Below are positions 1 to 5,519 of a stretch of 5,519 nt of DNA, in pieces; the first letter of the stretch is position 1; each line of letters opens with the position of its first letter. Made by a program: the position numbers and the translations under genes. Below the pieces are notes generated by a model, which was not told where the DNA came from, searched no databases, and saw only the letters and a list, made by a program, of their open reading frames with translations. The stretch is from Tardiphaga sp. (GTDB taxonomy: Bacteria; Pseudomonadota; Alphaproteobacteria; Rhizobiales; Xanthobacteraceae), in NCBI GenBank assembly GCA_028290765.1, contig JAQGJF010001062.1, positions 1 to 5,519 of the forward strand, given 5' to 3'.

Positions 1-28
1 CACCGATCGAGCCCAATATCATCATGCT

Positions 29-1102
29 CTAGTTTGCCGTGTAGCTCTGCGCTTGCTTGACGATCGGCGCATCGTCGAACTTGTTGATGTCCGCCGTCAG
101 ATCCGTGGTGAGAAGTTCGGAGGCCGAGACGAGGCGCGGCGTCAGGCCCCACTCCGCCAGCGCGCCAAGATAGCGATTGAAGTAGTCGGAATTCATTTCA
201 CCCCAGGATTTTCCGCTGTCATCCCGCTTGGCCAGATATTGCGCGCGGCGCTGTAGAAACGCGCGGTCGATCGCTTCGGTCTCGCTGCGGGGCTTGCCGG
301 TCGGGAGCATCTGCGGGTACATCGCGTAGGTGATATCGAGGGCCGCCGGGATGTTGGCCATTGTATAGGCCGTGCCCTTCGCCAGAATCCGGCCCAGCGC
401 GACGGCGTCCTCGCGCCGCGACGCCAGCGTGGCGTCGGTCGCGATCAGGCCGATCTGGGGCGCGGTTTCGAGCACCGGCGCGGGCAGGGTGCGGAGCTTC
501 ACGCCCAACGCAGTGATCTGAAGGTGCGCACTTTCGAATATCGATACGGCATCGATCTCCTTGCTGCGCAGGAACAGCATGGCCCTTGGCGCCTCACCGA
601 CGGTGACGAGTTTGACGTCCTTGTCGGGTACGAGGCCGGCGTCCTTGACGAGGCCCTTGGCGATGGTCGCGCCGACCGCCGCCAGCGATATGACGCCGAC
701 CTTCTTGCCCTTGAGGTCGGCGATGGTCTTGATCGGGCTGTCTTCCGGGACCGCAACCTGCCAGCCGGAGCCATTGAACATGTTGTAGAACGTCTAGGCC
801 TTGAGGCCTTGCGCCACAAGGCCGGCAAGCGGTTCGATCGAGGGAATCGCAAACGGAAATTCGCCGGTGGCGACGAATTTCACGCAGTCGATCCCGGTCG
901 CGACCGGCACCAGTTCCACGTTGATCCCCTCGGCCTTGTCCCATCCCATCTTCTTGGCGACCGCCCACGGGGCCACGACGGCATTATAGGACGGGGTGCA
1001 CCAGCCGACGCGAATGGTTCGCTCGGCCGCGTGACCGGGACCCGGACCTGCGAGTGCCGTCATCAACCCCGCCAGGATGACCGTTCGCTGTAACCCTGTC
1101 AT
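29..1102 (-). pseudogene. ABC transporter substrate-binding protein (NMT1/SsuA-like), interrupted by an amber stop
   Basis: This would be the periplasmic binding component of the importer encoded upstream. From the ATG at 1102 the frame gives a Sec-type signal peptide (TVILAGLMTALAG core, likely cleavage near GHA-AE, residues 25-26). The mature start TIRVGW is followed by WAVAKKMGWDKAEGINVELV, the usual NMT1/SsuA opening. Codon 103 (794-796) is TAG. The same frame then resumes at once with TFYNMFNGSGWQ and runs to a TAG at 29-31, including the family-like segment IKTIADLKGKKVGVISL. Total length would be 357 codons, close to the usual 320-350, so nothing is missing except one sense codon. The ATG has a strong SD 8 nt upstream. 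The Met at 781 has no SD and would give a protein without signal peptide or first lobe, so re-initiation is unlikely. The ligand cannot be read from sequence. One substitution (for example CAG or AAG to TAG) explains the break; readthrough or sequencing error are alternatives. Confidence 0.85.
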
Positions 1103-1110
1103 CGCCTTGT

Positions 1111-1115
1111 CCTCC
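1111..1115 (-). promoter_or_regulatory. Shine-Dalgarno site of the binding-protein gene
   Basis: GGAGG on the minus strand, 8 nt before the ATG at 1102. It fixes that ATG as the start. Frames extending further upstream run through the permease 3' end and lack a signal peptide at their N-terminus. Confidence 0.75.
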
Positions 1116-1130
1116 AAATTGTCTTTTTGC

Positions 1131-1168
1131 TTGAGCGTAATCTGGTCCGAAAACCGGTATCCGCTTTT
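1131..1168. repeat. Possible Rhizobiales intergenic palindromic repeat (partial copy)
   Basis: The gap between permease and binding-protein genes holds, on the minus strand, a stretch beginning AAAAGCGGATACCGGTTTTC and ending near ATTACGCTC. From memory this resembles the short palindromic element scattered in many copies through Bradyrhizobium-type genomes (the ..CCGGTTTTC..GATCATGCTC.. type). It contains the near-palindrome ACCGGT. It starts right at the permease TAA stop (1167-1169), which may belong to the repeat edge. Only one copy is in the window, so repetitiveness is not shown here. Confidence 0.4.
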
Positions 1169-1955
1169 AGATCTTCGCTTCGGCCTTTTTGGCCTTGCGG
1201 GCCGGATCCCAGAACAGCGCGCGGTCGCCAATGAAGACAGCCACCTTGTTGAGCACCAGCCCGATCGCCGAGAGGATGAAGAGGATCGAAAACTGACCCG
1301 CGACATCCAGGGTATTGTTCATGCTCTGAATCAACATGCCGAGGCCGGCTTCCGCACCGACGAATTCGGCGACGATGGCGCCGAGCAGCGACAGGATGAT
1401 TCCGACCTCCACGCCCGCCATGATGAAGGGCAATGCATTCGGGAACCGAAGCATCCGGAAGATCTGCCATTCCGACGCGTGCAGCGAGCGCATGAGATTG
1501 ACCCGGTCGGTGTCGACCGAGCGCAGCCCGACGATGGTGTTGACGAGCAGGGGAAAGAAGCAAATCAGGGCGACGCTGATGATCTTTGATTTCAGTCCGA
1601 GGCCGAACCAGATCACCAGCAACGGCGCGAGGGCGACCTTCGGCATCGACTGAAACATGACGATGTAGGGATAGAGATAATATTCGACACGCGGACTGAG
1701 CGCGATCAGGACGCCGAGAACGATCGCCAGCACGAAACCGGCCGCAAAACCGGCCAGCGTTTCGACCAGCGTGACGGTGATATTGGCCGGATAAAGCCCG
1801 GACGCGACGCCGTTGTAAAACGCCCATCCAACCTGGCTCGGCGTCGGAAGGATGAACGGCGGGACCTCGAGGTACCGGACCAGGACCTCCCACAAGAGAA
1901 TGAACGCGCCGAAGATGACCAGGCTGATCAGGACGCGAACGGGGTCGGTGCGCAT
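1167..1955 (-). CDS. ABC transporter permease, SsuC/TauC type (BPD_transp_1)
   Basis: Inner-membrane channel subunit of the importer, 262 aa, normal length for the SsuC/TauC/NrtB group. Hydrophobic segments fall at about residues 8-28, 60-87, 97-118, 122-146, 180-200 and 222-244, giving six membrane spans. The loop at about 155-183, MRSLHASEWQIFRMLRFPNA followed by LPFIMAG, is the EAA-type motif that docks on the ATPase. The family signatures PPFILPTP (32-39) and FQSMPKVALAPLLVIWFGLG (101-120) are present. The C-terminus is a short lysine/alanine-rich tail (KAKKAEAKI). The ATG at 1955 shares one base with the ATPase stop (TGATG), indicating translational coupling, and has GGGAGG 9 nt upstream. 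The frame is intact. Substrate is unknown: this family moves sulfonates, nitrate, thiamine precursors, phthalate-like acids and others. Confidence 0.95.
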   Translation of the reverse strand: MRTDPVRVLISLVIFGAFILLWEVLVRYLEVPPFILPTPSQVGWAFYNGVASGLYPANITVTLVETLAGFAAGFVLAIVLGVLIALSPRVEYYLYPYIVMFQSMPKVALAPLLVIWFGLGLKSKIISVALICFFPLLVNTIVGLRSVDTDRVNLMRSLHASEWQIFRMLRFPNALPFIMAGVEVGIILSLLGAIVAEFVGAEAGLGMLIQSMNNTLDVAGQFSILFILSAIGLVLNKVAVFIGDRALFWDPARKAKKAEAKI

Positions 1956-2767
1956 CAGCCGATGCCTCCCTTGGCGTCGAGCAGATCGCGGATCTGTTCG
2001 GCATAGCGGCCGAATTCGGGCGTGCTGGTGATCTTCAGCGAACGGGGCCGCGGGAAATCGATCTTCAGGTCCATCCGGACGCGGCCGGGGCGCGGGGTCA
2101 TGACCAGGACCCGGTCCCCGAGGAAGATCGCCTCGGTGATGGAATGCGTGATGAAGACCACGGTGCGCCGCGTCTCCAGCCAGATCCGCTGCAGCTCCAG
2201 GTTCATGGTTTCGCGGGTCAGGGCGTCCAGCGCGCCGAACGGCTCGTCCATCAGCAGCATGGCGGGTTCATGGATCAGCGCGCGCACGAGGCCGACGCGC
2301 TGCTGCATGCCGCCCGACAGTTCGATCGGATAGCGCTGCTCGAATCCCTGCAACCCGGCCATGGCCAGCAGGTCGAGGGCCTTGGCGCGATTGCGCTCTC
2401 GCCCGAGCTTCTGAACGTCCACCGGGAGAAGCACGTTGTCGAGCACCGTCCGCCACGGGAAAAGTACCGGGGACTGAAACACCACGCCGATGTCGCGCCG
2501 CGGGCCCTGGATCGGCGTGCCGCGAAGATGCGCGGTGCCGCGGCTCGGCTCGTCGAGACCCGCCAGGATCTTGAGCAGCGTGGTCTTGCCGCATCCGGAA
2601 GGGCCGACGATCGACAGGAATTCGCCTTCGGCCACGTCGAGGTTGATGTCGTCGAGAGCGACAAGCGGGCTTGCGGCGCCGCCGAACTCGCGGCGCAATT
2701 TCCGGATGGAAATGGCGGGGGCGCCGGCGGCAACGGACGCTGCTCTCTGCGAGAGCTGATCGAGCAT
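1955..2767 (-). CDS. ABC transporter ATP-binding protein, SsuB/TauB type
   Basis: Cytoplasmic ATPase that drives the importer. From ATG 2767 it is 270 aa, usual for SsuB/TauB/NrtD. All motifs are present (numbers from this ATG): Walker A GPSGCGKTT (55-63), Q-loop VVFQSPVLFPW (Q98), signature LSGGMQQR (150-157), Walker B LLMDEP (171-176), D-loop GALD (178-181), and switch histidine in FITHS (H208). The tail FPRPRS with the downstream helix is typical of the nitrate/sulfonate group. A GTG at 2776 would add three residues. ATG 2767 is preferred because AGGG (2776-2779) then lies 8 nt upstream, while the GTG has no clear SD. It is the first gene of the operon and overlaps the permease start by one base. 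The frame is clean, so the damage in this operon is confined to the binding protein. Without a functional binding protein the importer is probably inactive, unless another one substitutes. Confidence 0.95.
   Translation of the reverse strand: MLDQLSQRAASVAAGAPAISIRKLRREFGGAASPLVALDDINLDVAEGEFLSIVGPSGCGKTTLLKILAGLDEPSRGTAHLRGTPIQGPRRDIGVVFQSPVLFPWRTVLDNVLLPVDVQKLGRERNRAKALDLLAMAGLQGFEQRYPIELSGGMQQRVGLVRALIHEPAMLLMDEPFGALDALTRETMNLELQRIWLETRRTVVFITHSITEAIFLGDRVLVMTPRPGRVRMDLKIDFPRPRSLKITSTPEFGRYAEQIRDLLDAKGGIG
1965..1970 (-). promoter_or_regulatory. Shine-Dalgarno site of the permease gene
   Basis: GGGAGG on the minus strand, inside the last codons of the ATPase gene and 9 nt before the permease ATG at 1955. 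It supports that start and the coupled TGATG arrangement. Confidence 0.7.
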
Positions 2768-2775
2768 GGCTTCCA

Positions 2776-2779
2776 CCCT
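2776..2779 (-). promoter_or_regulatory. Probable Shine-Dalgarno site deciding the ATPase start
   Basis: AGGG on the minus strand, 8 nt before ATG 2767. It overlaps the alternative GTG start at 2774-2776, which is why the ATG is favoured. The match is modest. Confidence 0.4.
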
Positions 2780-2843
2780 GGTTCTTGTATCTGTTGCCGC
2801 AAGACTAGACGAATGTTTCCGGCGGGGTGGAGGGCCAAAGCGC

Positions 2844-2866
2844 CGCGTTTCACTGGGTGAAACGCG
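2844..2866. promoter_or_regulatory. Perfect 10-bp inverted repeat upstream of the ABC operon, putative operator
   Basis: Arms CGCGTTTCAC (2844-2853) and GTGAAACGCG (2857-2866) are exact inverted complements around a TGG spacer. The core GTTTCACTGGGTGAAAC (2847-2863) has the same 17-bp GTTTC-N7-GAAAC design as the repeat at 3205-3221. It lies about 80 bp before the ATPase ATG, a normal distance for a promoter-proximal operator, though no convincing -35/-10 pair could be picked out between 2768 and 2893. It also sits about 30 nt past the stop of the hydratase remnant, so a terminator hairpin is possible. No T-run follows on either strand, and the second copy favours a protein-binding site. The regulator family is not determined. 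Confidence 0.55.
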
Positions 2867-2893
2867 CGGCTGGCCGCCGTCCGGCCGGGCGGC

Positions 2894-3129
2894 TCAGCGC
2901 CCGGTAAACCGGGGCGCCCGCTTTTCCAGGAAATGCGCCACACCTTCGACGAATCCGCGCTTCCGAAACTGGCCTTCATTTCACGGTTGGCCAGGGCCAC
3001 GGCTTCGGCGAGCGTCTGGAACGGCGCCTCGCTCAATTGGCGCTTCATGATGGGAAGCGAACGCGGCGAAACGGAACTGGCAAGATCGTGCGCATAATCC
3101 TGCGCCATCAGGCGCGGGACGCCGGGGTT
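2894..3129 (-). pseudogene. Enoyl-CoA hydratase/isomerase, C-terminal remnant with frameshift
   Basis: The minus strand reads (N)PGVPRLMAQDYAHDLA, then SVSPRSLPIMKRQL, then LANREMKASFGSAD. After one frame change it continues FVEGVAHFLEKRAPRFTGR and stops at TGA 2894-2896. That tail is the classic end of a crotonase-family enoyl-CoA hydratase (CoA beta-oxidation or aromatic-acid degradation). The break is near 2952: GAT TCG TCG would need one more T (GAT TTC GTC G), a single-base deletion in a short T-run. About 75 codons remain of a normal 250-270. The crotonase core, including the oxyanion-hole and catalytic segments, is absent, since nothing hydratase-like continues past about 3130. It cannot be functional. 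Its position between the importer and the amidohydrolase suggests it once acted on the imported compound as a CoA ester, which is inference. Confidence 0.85.
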
Positions 3130-3321
3130 AGGCTTGCCCGGTCGAGGAGTTCCGCGCCTGCGCTTCTGTCATGCGTGTGGCCTGATGGGGATCAAAGCCA
3201 ATTCGTTTCGAGCAGCGAAACGAACCTGGAACGGCGTTGCCAGCAAGGCGGCGTTGGCGTTCTGCTCCGATGCAGCGTCCGAGTTCAACACCCTGAAGCC
3301 CTGATCCCGATTGGAGAACCC
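3130..3321. other. Degraded or intergenic stretch between hydratase remnant and amidohydrolase remnant
   Basis: No convincing gene lies here. On the minus strand an ATG at 3172 opens a 14-codon frame, MTEAQARNSSTGQA, that stops at 3128, exactly where the hydratase remnant begins. It may be the original hydratase N-terminus left after an internal deletion. The stretch also holds the inverted repeat at 3202-3224. Longer open frames that cross it on both strands show no recognisable domain and conflict with the better-supported neighbours. Confidence 0.4.
3202..3224. promoter_or_regulatory. Perfect 9-bp inverted repeat, second putative operator
   Basis: Arms TTCGTTTCG (3202-3210) and CGAAACGAA (3216-3224) flank AGCAG. 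The 17-bp core at 3205-3221 read on the minus strand is GTTTCGCTGCTCGAAAC. It agrees with GTTTCACTGGGTGAAAC at 2847-2863 in 13 of 17 positions, including a shared internal CTG. It lies about 100 bp before the amidohydrolase start at 3322 and about 30 bp before the minus-strand ATG at 3172, as expected for a shared operator between divergent genes. Confidence 0.55.
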
Positions 3322-4151
3322 ATGTACGCCGCCACGGATCCACGCGCCGCGCCGAACAAGGAGCCTGCAAAGGCTCCCACATCCACCGCGTTTCAACCCT
3401 CCGAATATGCCAGAGGACCACTATTATCCGGGAATGTCCCATTGCGCCATGCTGGAAAAACTTTTGCCTGGCCTGGGCGTCAAGGTTTATTCCGGCGTCG
3501 CGCTCAACAATTCGAACGGCGGCATCAATCCGCATGCGGTCGACCATACGGTCAGGATGGGCGGAACAATCGTATGGATGCCGACGCTGGCCGCGAAGAA
3601 CCATATCGACAAGAGCAGCACCGAGACCAAGAACCTTCCCGAAAAGCGACAAGCCGATGCTGAAGGCCAGGCCGCTGACCGTTCTCGATGACAATGGAAA
3701 GCTGACACAGGACACAATCGACGTGCTCGAGGTTATCGCCGAGGGGGACATCATCCTGGCCGGCGGCCATCTCAGCATCGACGAGATGCGGCCGATGTTC
3801 GCGGAAGCCAAACGCCGCGGCGTCAAGAAGATGATCGTCAATCACCCGACCTATGTGATCGGATGCTCCGACGAAGATATCCGCGATCTGGTCGGCCTCG
3901 GCGTCAAGATGGAGCACTCCATCTGCATGTTCGTCGAAGGTCGCGCGCACAAATACGGTCCGGACAAGCTCGCCCACCTGATCGAAGTCGCAGGTGTCGA
4001 CAATACCTTGCTGTGCTCGGACCTCGGGTTGCAGGGCTCGCCGCGCCCGGTGGACGGCTATCTATCGATCGTCGGCACGCTGCTCGATCTTCAGTTTGGC
4101 GAGAAGGACATTCGCAAACTCGTCGGAAAAAATGCCGCGCAGTTGCTCTGA
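3322..4151 (+). pseudogene. DUF6282-type amidohydrolase-fold protein, frameshifted and damaged at the N-terminus
   Basis: From 3407 the plus strand reads MPEDHYYPGMSHCAMLEKLL, then GVKVYSGVALNNSNGGINPHAV and TIVWMPTLAAKNHIDKSSTE. After a one-base frame change near 3634 it continues FPKSDKPMLKARPLTVLD, IILAGGHLS (GGH about 3762-3770), MIVNHPTY (histidine 3843-3845), LLCSDLG (aspartate 4020-4022) and KNAAQLL, ending at TGA 4149-4151. The order matches the DUF6282 branch of metal-dependent amidohydrolase-like TIM barrels, and the late His/His/Asp motifs remain. Removing one C from the CC at 3634-3635 restores KNFPK, so it is a single-base insertion. The natural start may be ATG 3322, preceded by GGAG (3313-3316), reading MYAATDPRAA. 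However, the 85 bp from there to 3407 lack the expected N-terminal DxHxH-type motif and are too short, so sequence has been lost. The reaction of this family is not established as far as I know. Codon use resembles the neighbours. Confidence 0.8.
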
Positions 4152-4167
4152 CGGTTCGCCGGGAGCA

Positions 4168-4187
4168 GCGGTCCTGGTCCGGACCGC
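4168..4187. terminator. GC-rich hairpin between convergent genes, possible bidirectional terminator
   Basis: GCGGTCC (4168-4174) and GGACCGC (4181-4187) form a perfect 7-bp stem with a 6-nt loop. It sits in the 95-bp gap between the amidohydrolase stop (4151) and the dctA stop (4247), where transcription from both sides meets. No T-run follows on either strand, so it is not a canonical intrinsic terminator. It is called on position and symmetry alone. Confidence 0.35.
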
Positions 4188-4246
4188 CGCTTCGGGTCGA
4201 GGAACGGCCGCTCCGTGGAGGTGCTGCCGTTCAGGTGCATTGCCGG

Positions 4247-5519
4247 CTACCCCGCGGTGACATCCACCAGCTCTTCGCCGCCGAGCACGCGCTGGGCCTT
4301 GGCGCGGTCGAGATCGCCTTCCCAGGCAGCGACGACGACGGTGGCGACGCAGTTGCCGATCAGGTTGCCGAGCGCGCGGGCCATGCCGATGAACCAGTCG
4401 ACCGAGAGCACCAGCACCAGGCCGATCGCGGGAATGCTGGGCACCGCGTTCAGGGTGGCGGCCAGGATCACGATCGCGGAGCCGGGCACGCCATGGGCGC
4501 CCTTCGAGGTGATCAGCGAGACGCCGAGCACCAGCAAGAGGTCGCCGAACGACAGCGGCGTATTGGTGGCCTGGGCGATGAACACGACGGCGAGCGTCAG
4601 ATAGATCGAGAACGCGTCGAGGTTGAACGAATAGCCGGTGGGAATCACGAGCCCGACCACCGAGTCCTTGACGCCCATCCGCTCGAGCTTGCGCATGATC
4701 TGCGGCAGCACCGCGTCCGACGATGCGGTCGCCAGCACGATGGTCAGTTCCTCGCGCAGGTAGGAGAGGAATTTGAGGATGTTCAGTCCGGCGAGCGCCA
4801 TGATGCCGCCGAGCACGCCCAGCACGAAGATGCCGACCGCGACGTAGAACAGCGCGACCAGCGACAGCAGTTGCTTGAGCGATCCGACGCCGTATTTGCC
4901 GACGGTGTAGGCGACCGCGCCGAGCACGCCGAGCGGCGCGATGCGGACGATCAGTCCCATGGTGCGAAACAGCACCGTCGACACCGCGTCGATGAAGGAG
5001 GTGATTTTTTCGCCCTTCTCGCCGCCGACCAGCGCCAGGCTGGTGCCGAACAGGATCGCGAAGAACAAGACCTGCAGCACGTCGTTGCGCGCCAGCGCGT
5101 CGAACGAAGTGGAGGGAACGATGTTGAGCAGGAAGCTGCCGATGCCGCCGCCCTGCAGCTTGTGGGCGTTGTCGGCGTAGGTGTTGAGCGCCTTGGCGTC
5201 CAAGGTCGAGGTGTCGATGTTCATGCCGTGGCCCGGCCCGAACAGATAGGCCAGCAGCAGCCCGACGACCAGCGCGACCGTGGTCATGACCTCGAAATAG
5301 ACCAGCGCCTTGACGCCGACCCGGCCGACCTTCTTCAGGTCGCCGGCGCCGGCAATGCCGTGCATGACGACGCAGAACACGATCGGCGCCACGATCATCG
5401 AGATCAGTTTGAGGAAGGCGTCGCTGAGGATTTTTAAGCTAACGGCAAAATCAGGTGTGGCCATGCCGAGCACGATCCCGAGCAGAAGGGCCGCGAGAAC
5501 CTGGACGAACAGGGAATGG
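4247..5519 (-). CDS. dctA: C4-dicarboxylate:cation symporter, DctA family (5' end outside window)
   Basis: Inner-membrane symporter of the dicarboxylate/amino acid:cation (DAACS) family, which takes up succinate, fumarate and malate with protons or sodium. The frame is open through 5519, reading HSLFVQVLAALLLGIVLGMA before FAVSLKILSDAFLKLISMIV, so the start lies a few codons past the edge. GTG 5473 and ATG 5464 are internal. Visible length is 423 aa, against about 430-445 for the family. Signatures in order: APIVFCVVMHGIAGAGDLKK, IVPSTSFDALARNDVLQVLF, the hairpin-1 region TASSDAVLPQIMRKLERMGV, VVGLVIPTGYSFNLDAFSIY, hairpin-2 ITSKGAHGVPGS, and SVDWFIGMARALGNLIGN with the conserved Asp, Arg and Asn of the last span. 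The TM7 motif is NLDAF where the best-studied DctA proteins have NLDGT. The gene is intact and convergent with the amidohydrolase remnant. The symbol is a family assignment; the exact dicarboxylate is not proven. Confidence 0.93.
   Translation of the reverse strand, partial: HSLFVQVLAALLLGIVLGMATPDFAVSLKILSDAFLKLISMIVAPIVFCVVMHGIAGAGDLKKVGRVGVKALVYFEVMTTVALVVGLLLAYLFGPGHGMNIDTSTLDAKALNTYADNAHKLQGGGIGSFLLNIVPSTSFDALARNDVLQVLFFAILFGTSLALVGGEKGEKITSFIDAVSTVLFRTMGLIVRIAPLGVLGAVAYTVGKYGVGSLKQLLSLVALFYVAVGIFVLGVLGGIMALAGLNILKFLSYLREELTIVLATASSDAVLPQIMRKLERMGVKDSVVGLVIPTGYSFNLDAFSIYLTLAVVFIAQATNTPLSFGDLLLVLGVSLITSKGAHGVPGSAIVILAATLNAVPSIPAIGLVLVLSVDWFIGMARALGNLIGNCVATVVVAAWEGDLDRAKAQRVLGGEELVDVTAG

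Noticed and set aside
20..31. CTAGAGCATGAT on the minus strand at the binding-protein stop, resembling the edge of a common Rhizobiales repeat
   Set aside because: The match is only about 12 bases and the sequence beyond it diverges at once, so chance is sufficient.
29..781. A stand-alone 250-aa protein from ATG 781
   Set aside because: It is the downstream part of the amber-interrupted binding protein. It has no SD, no signal peptide and lacks the first half of the N-terminal lobe.
2780..2840. A sigma-70 promoter for the ABC operon (for example TTGGCC then CATTCG with 17-bp spacing)
   Set aside because: The -10 match is too poor to support a call in GC-rich DNA where promoter consensus is loose.
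3169..3396. A 75-codon minus-strand frame ending ALIPIRPHA, considered as the tail of a lost gene or transposase
   Set aside because: Composition looks protein-like, but no family could be recognised and it covers the likely divergent regulatory gap. No terminal inverted repeats or target duplications were seen.
3128..3841. A long minus-strand open frame across the amidohydrolase remnant
   Set aside because: It is antisense to the DUF6282 segments, and its sequence has no recognisable domain. Only its last 14 codons (from ATG 3172) were kept, as a possible hydratase start.
3863..5437. A 524-codon open frame on the plus strand opposite dctA
   Set aside because: It is antisense to a clear DctA protein. 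Its product is dominated by Asp, Glu, Gln, His and Arg without any domain, the usual shadow of a GC-rich membrane-protein gene.

Overview
This GC-rich window reads as an alphaproteobacterial chromosome, most likely Rhizobiales (Bradyrhizobium or Rhodopseudomonas type). The grounds are codon usage, the style of the DctA, enoyl-CoA hydratase and ABC proteins, and a short repeat resembling a common Rhizobiales intergenic element. This placement is made from memory of the families, not from a search.

Layout, left to right. At 29-2767 on the minus strand lies a three-gene ABC importer operon of the nitrate/sulfonate/taurine (NMT1/SsuA-TauA) type. It is transcribed ATPase, then permease, then periplasmic substrate-binding protein. 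ATPase and permease are intact and overlap as TGATG. The binding-protein gene is interrupted by an in-frame amber codon at codon 103. At 2894-3129, minus strand, is the C-terminal remnant of an enoyl-CoA hydratase/isomerase, cut off at its 5' side and carrying a one-base frameshift. At 3130-3321 is a non-coding or degraded stretch with a strong inverted repeat. At 3322-4151, plus strand, is a broken DUF6282-type amidohydrolase-fold gene with a degraded N-terminal region and a one-base frameshift near 3634. At 4152-4246 is a short convergent gap with a GC hairpin. At 4247-5519, minus strand, is an intact C4-dicarboxylate:cation symporter (DctA family) whose start lies past the window edge.

How it fits together. 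The importer, the CoA-pathway hydratase and the amidohydrolase look like a former catabolic island for an unidentified small organic (perhaps carboxylated or aromatic) substrate. Two inverted repeats of the same 17-bp design, GTTTC-N7-GAAAC, lie upstream of the ATPase gene and in the gap between the hydratase and the amidohydrolase. They match at 13 of 17 positions when one is inverted, which suggests operators of one local regulator not seen here. Three of the five genes are damaged while the flanking DctA and the ATPase/permease pair are clean. The best reading is therefore a regulon in decay, with sequencing error as the main alternative. I see no previously undescribed defence or mobile system, CRISPR array, tRNA, rRNA or insertion sequence.
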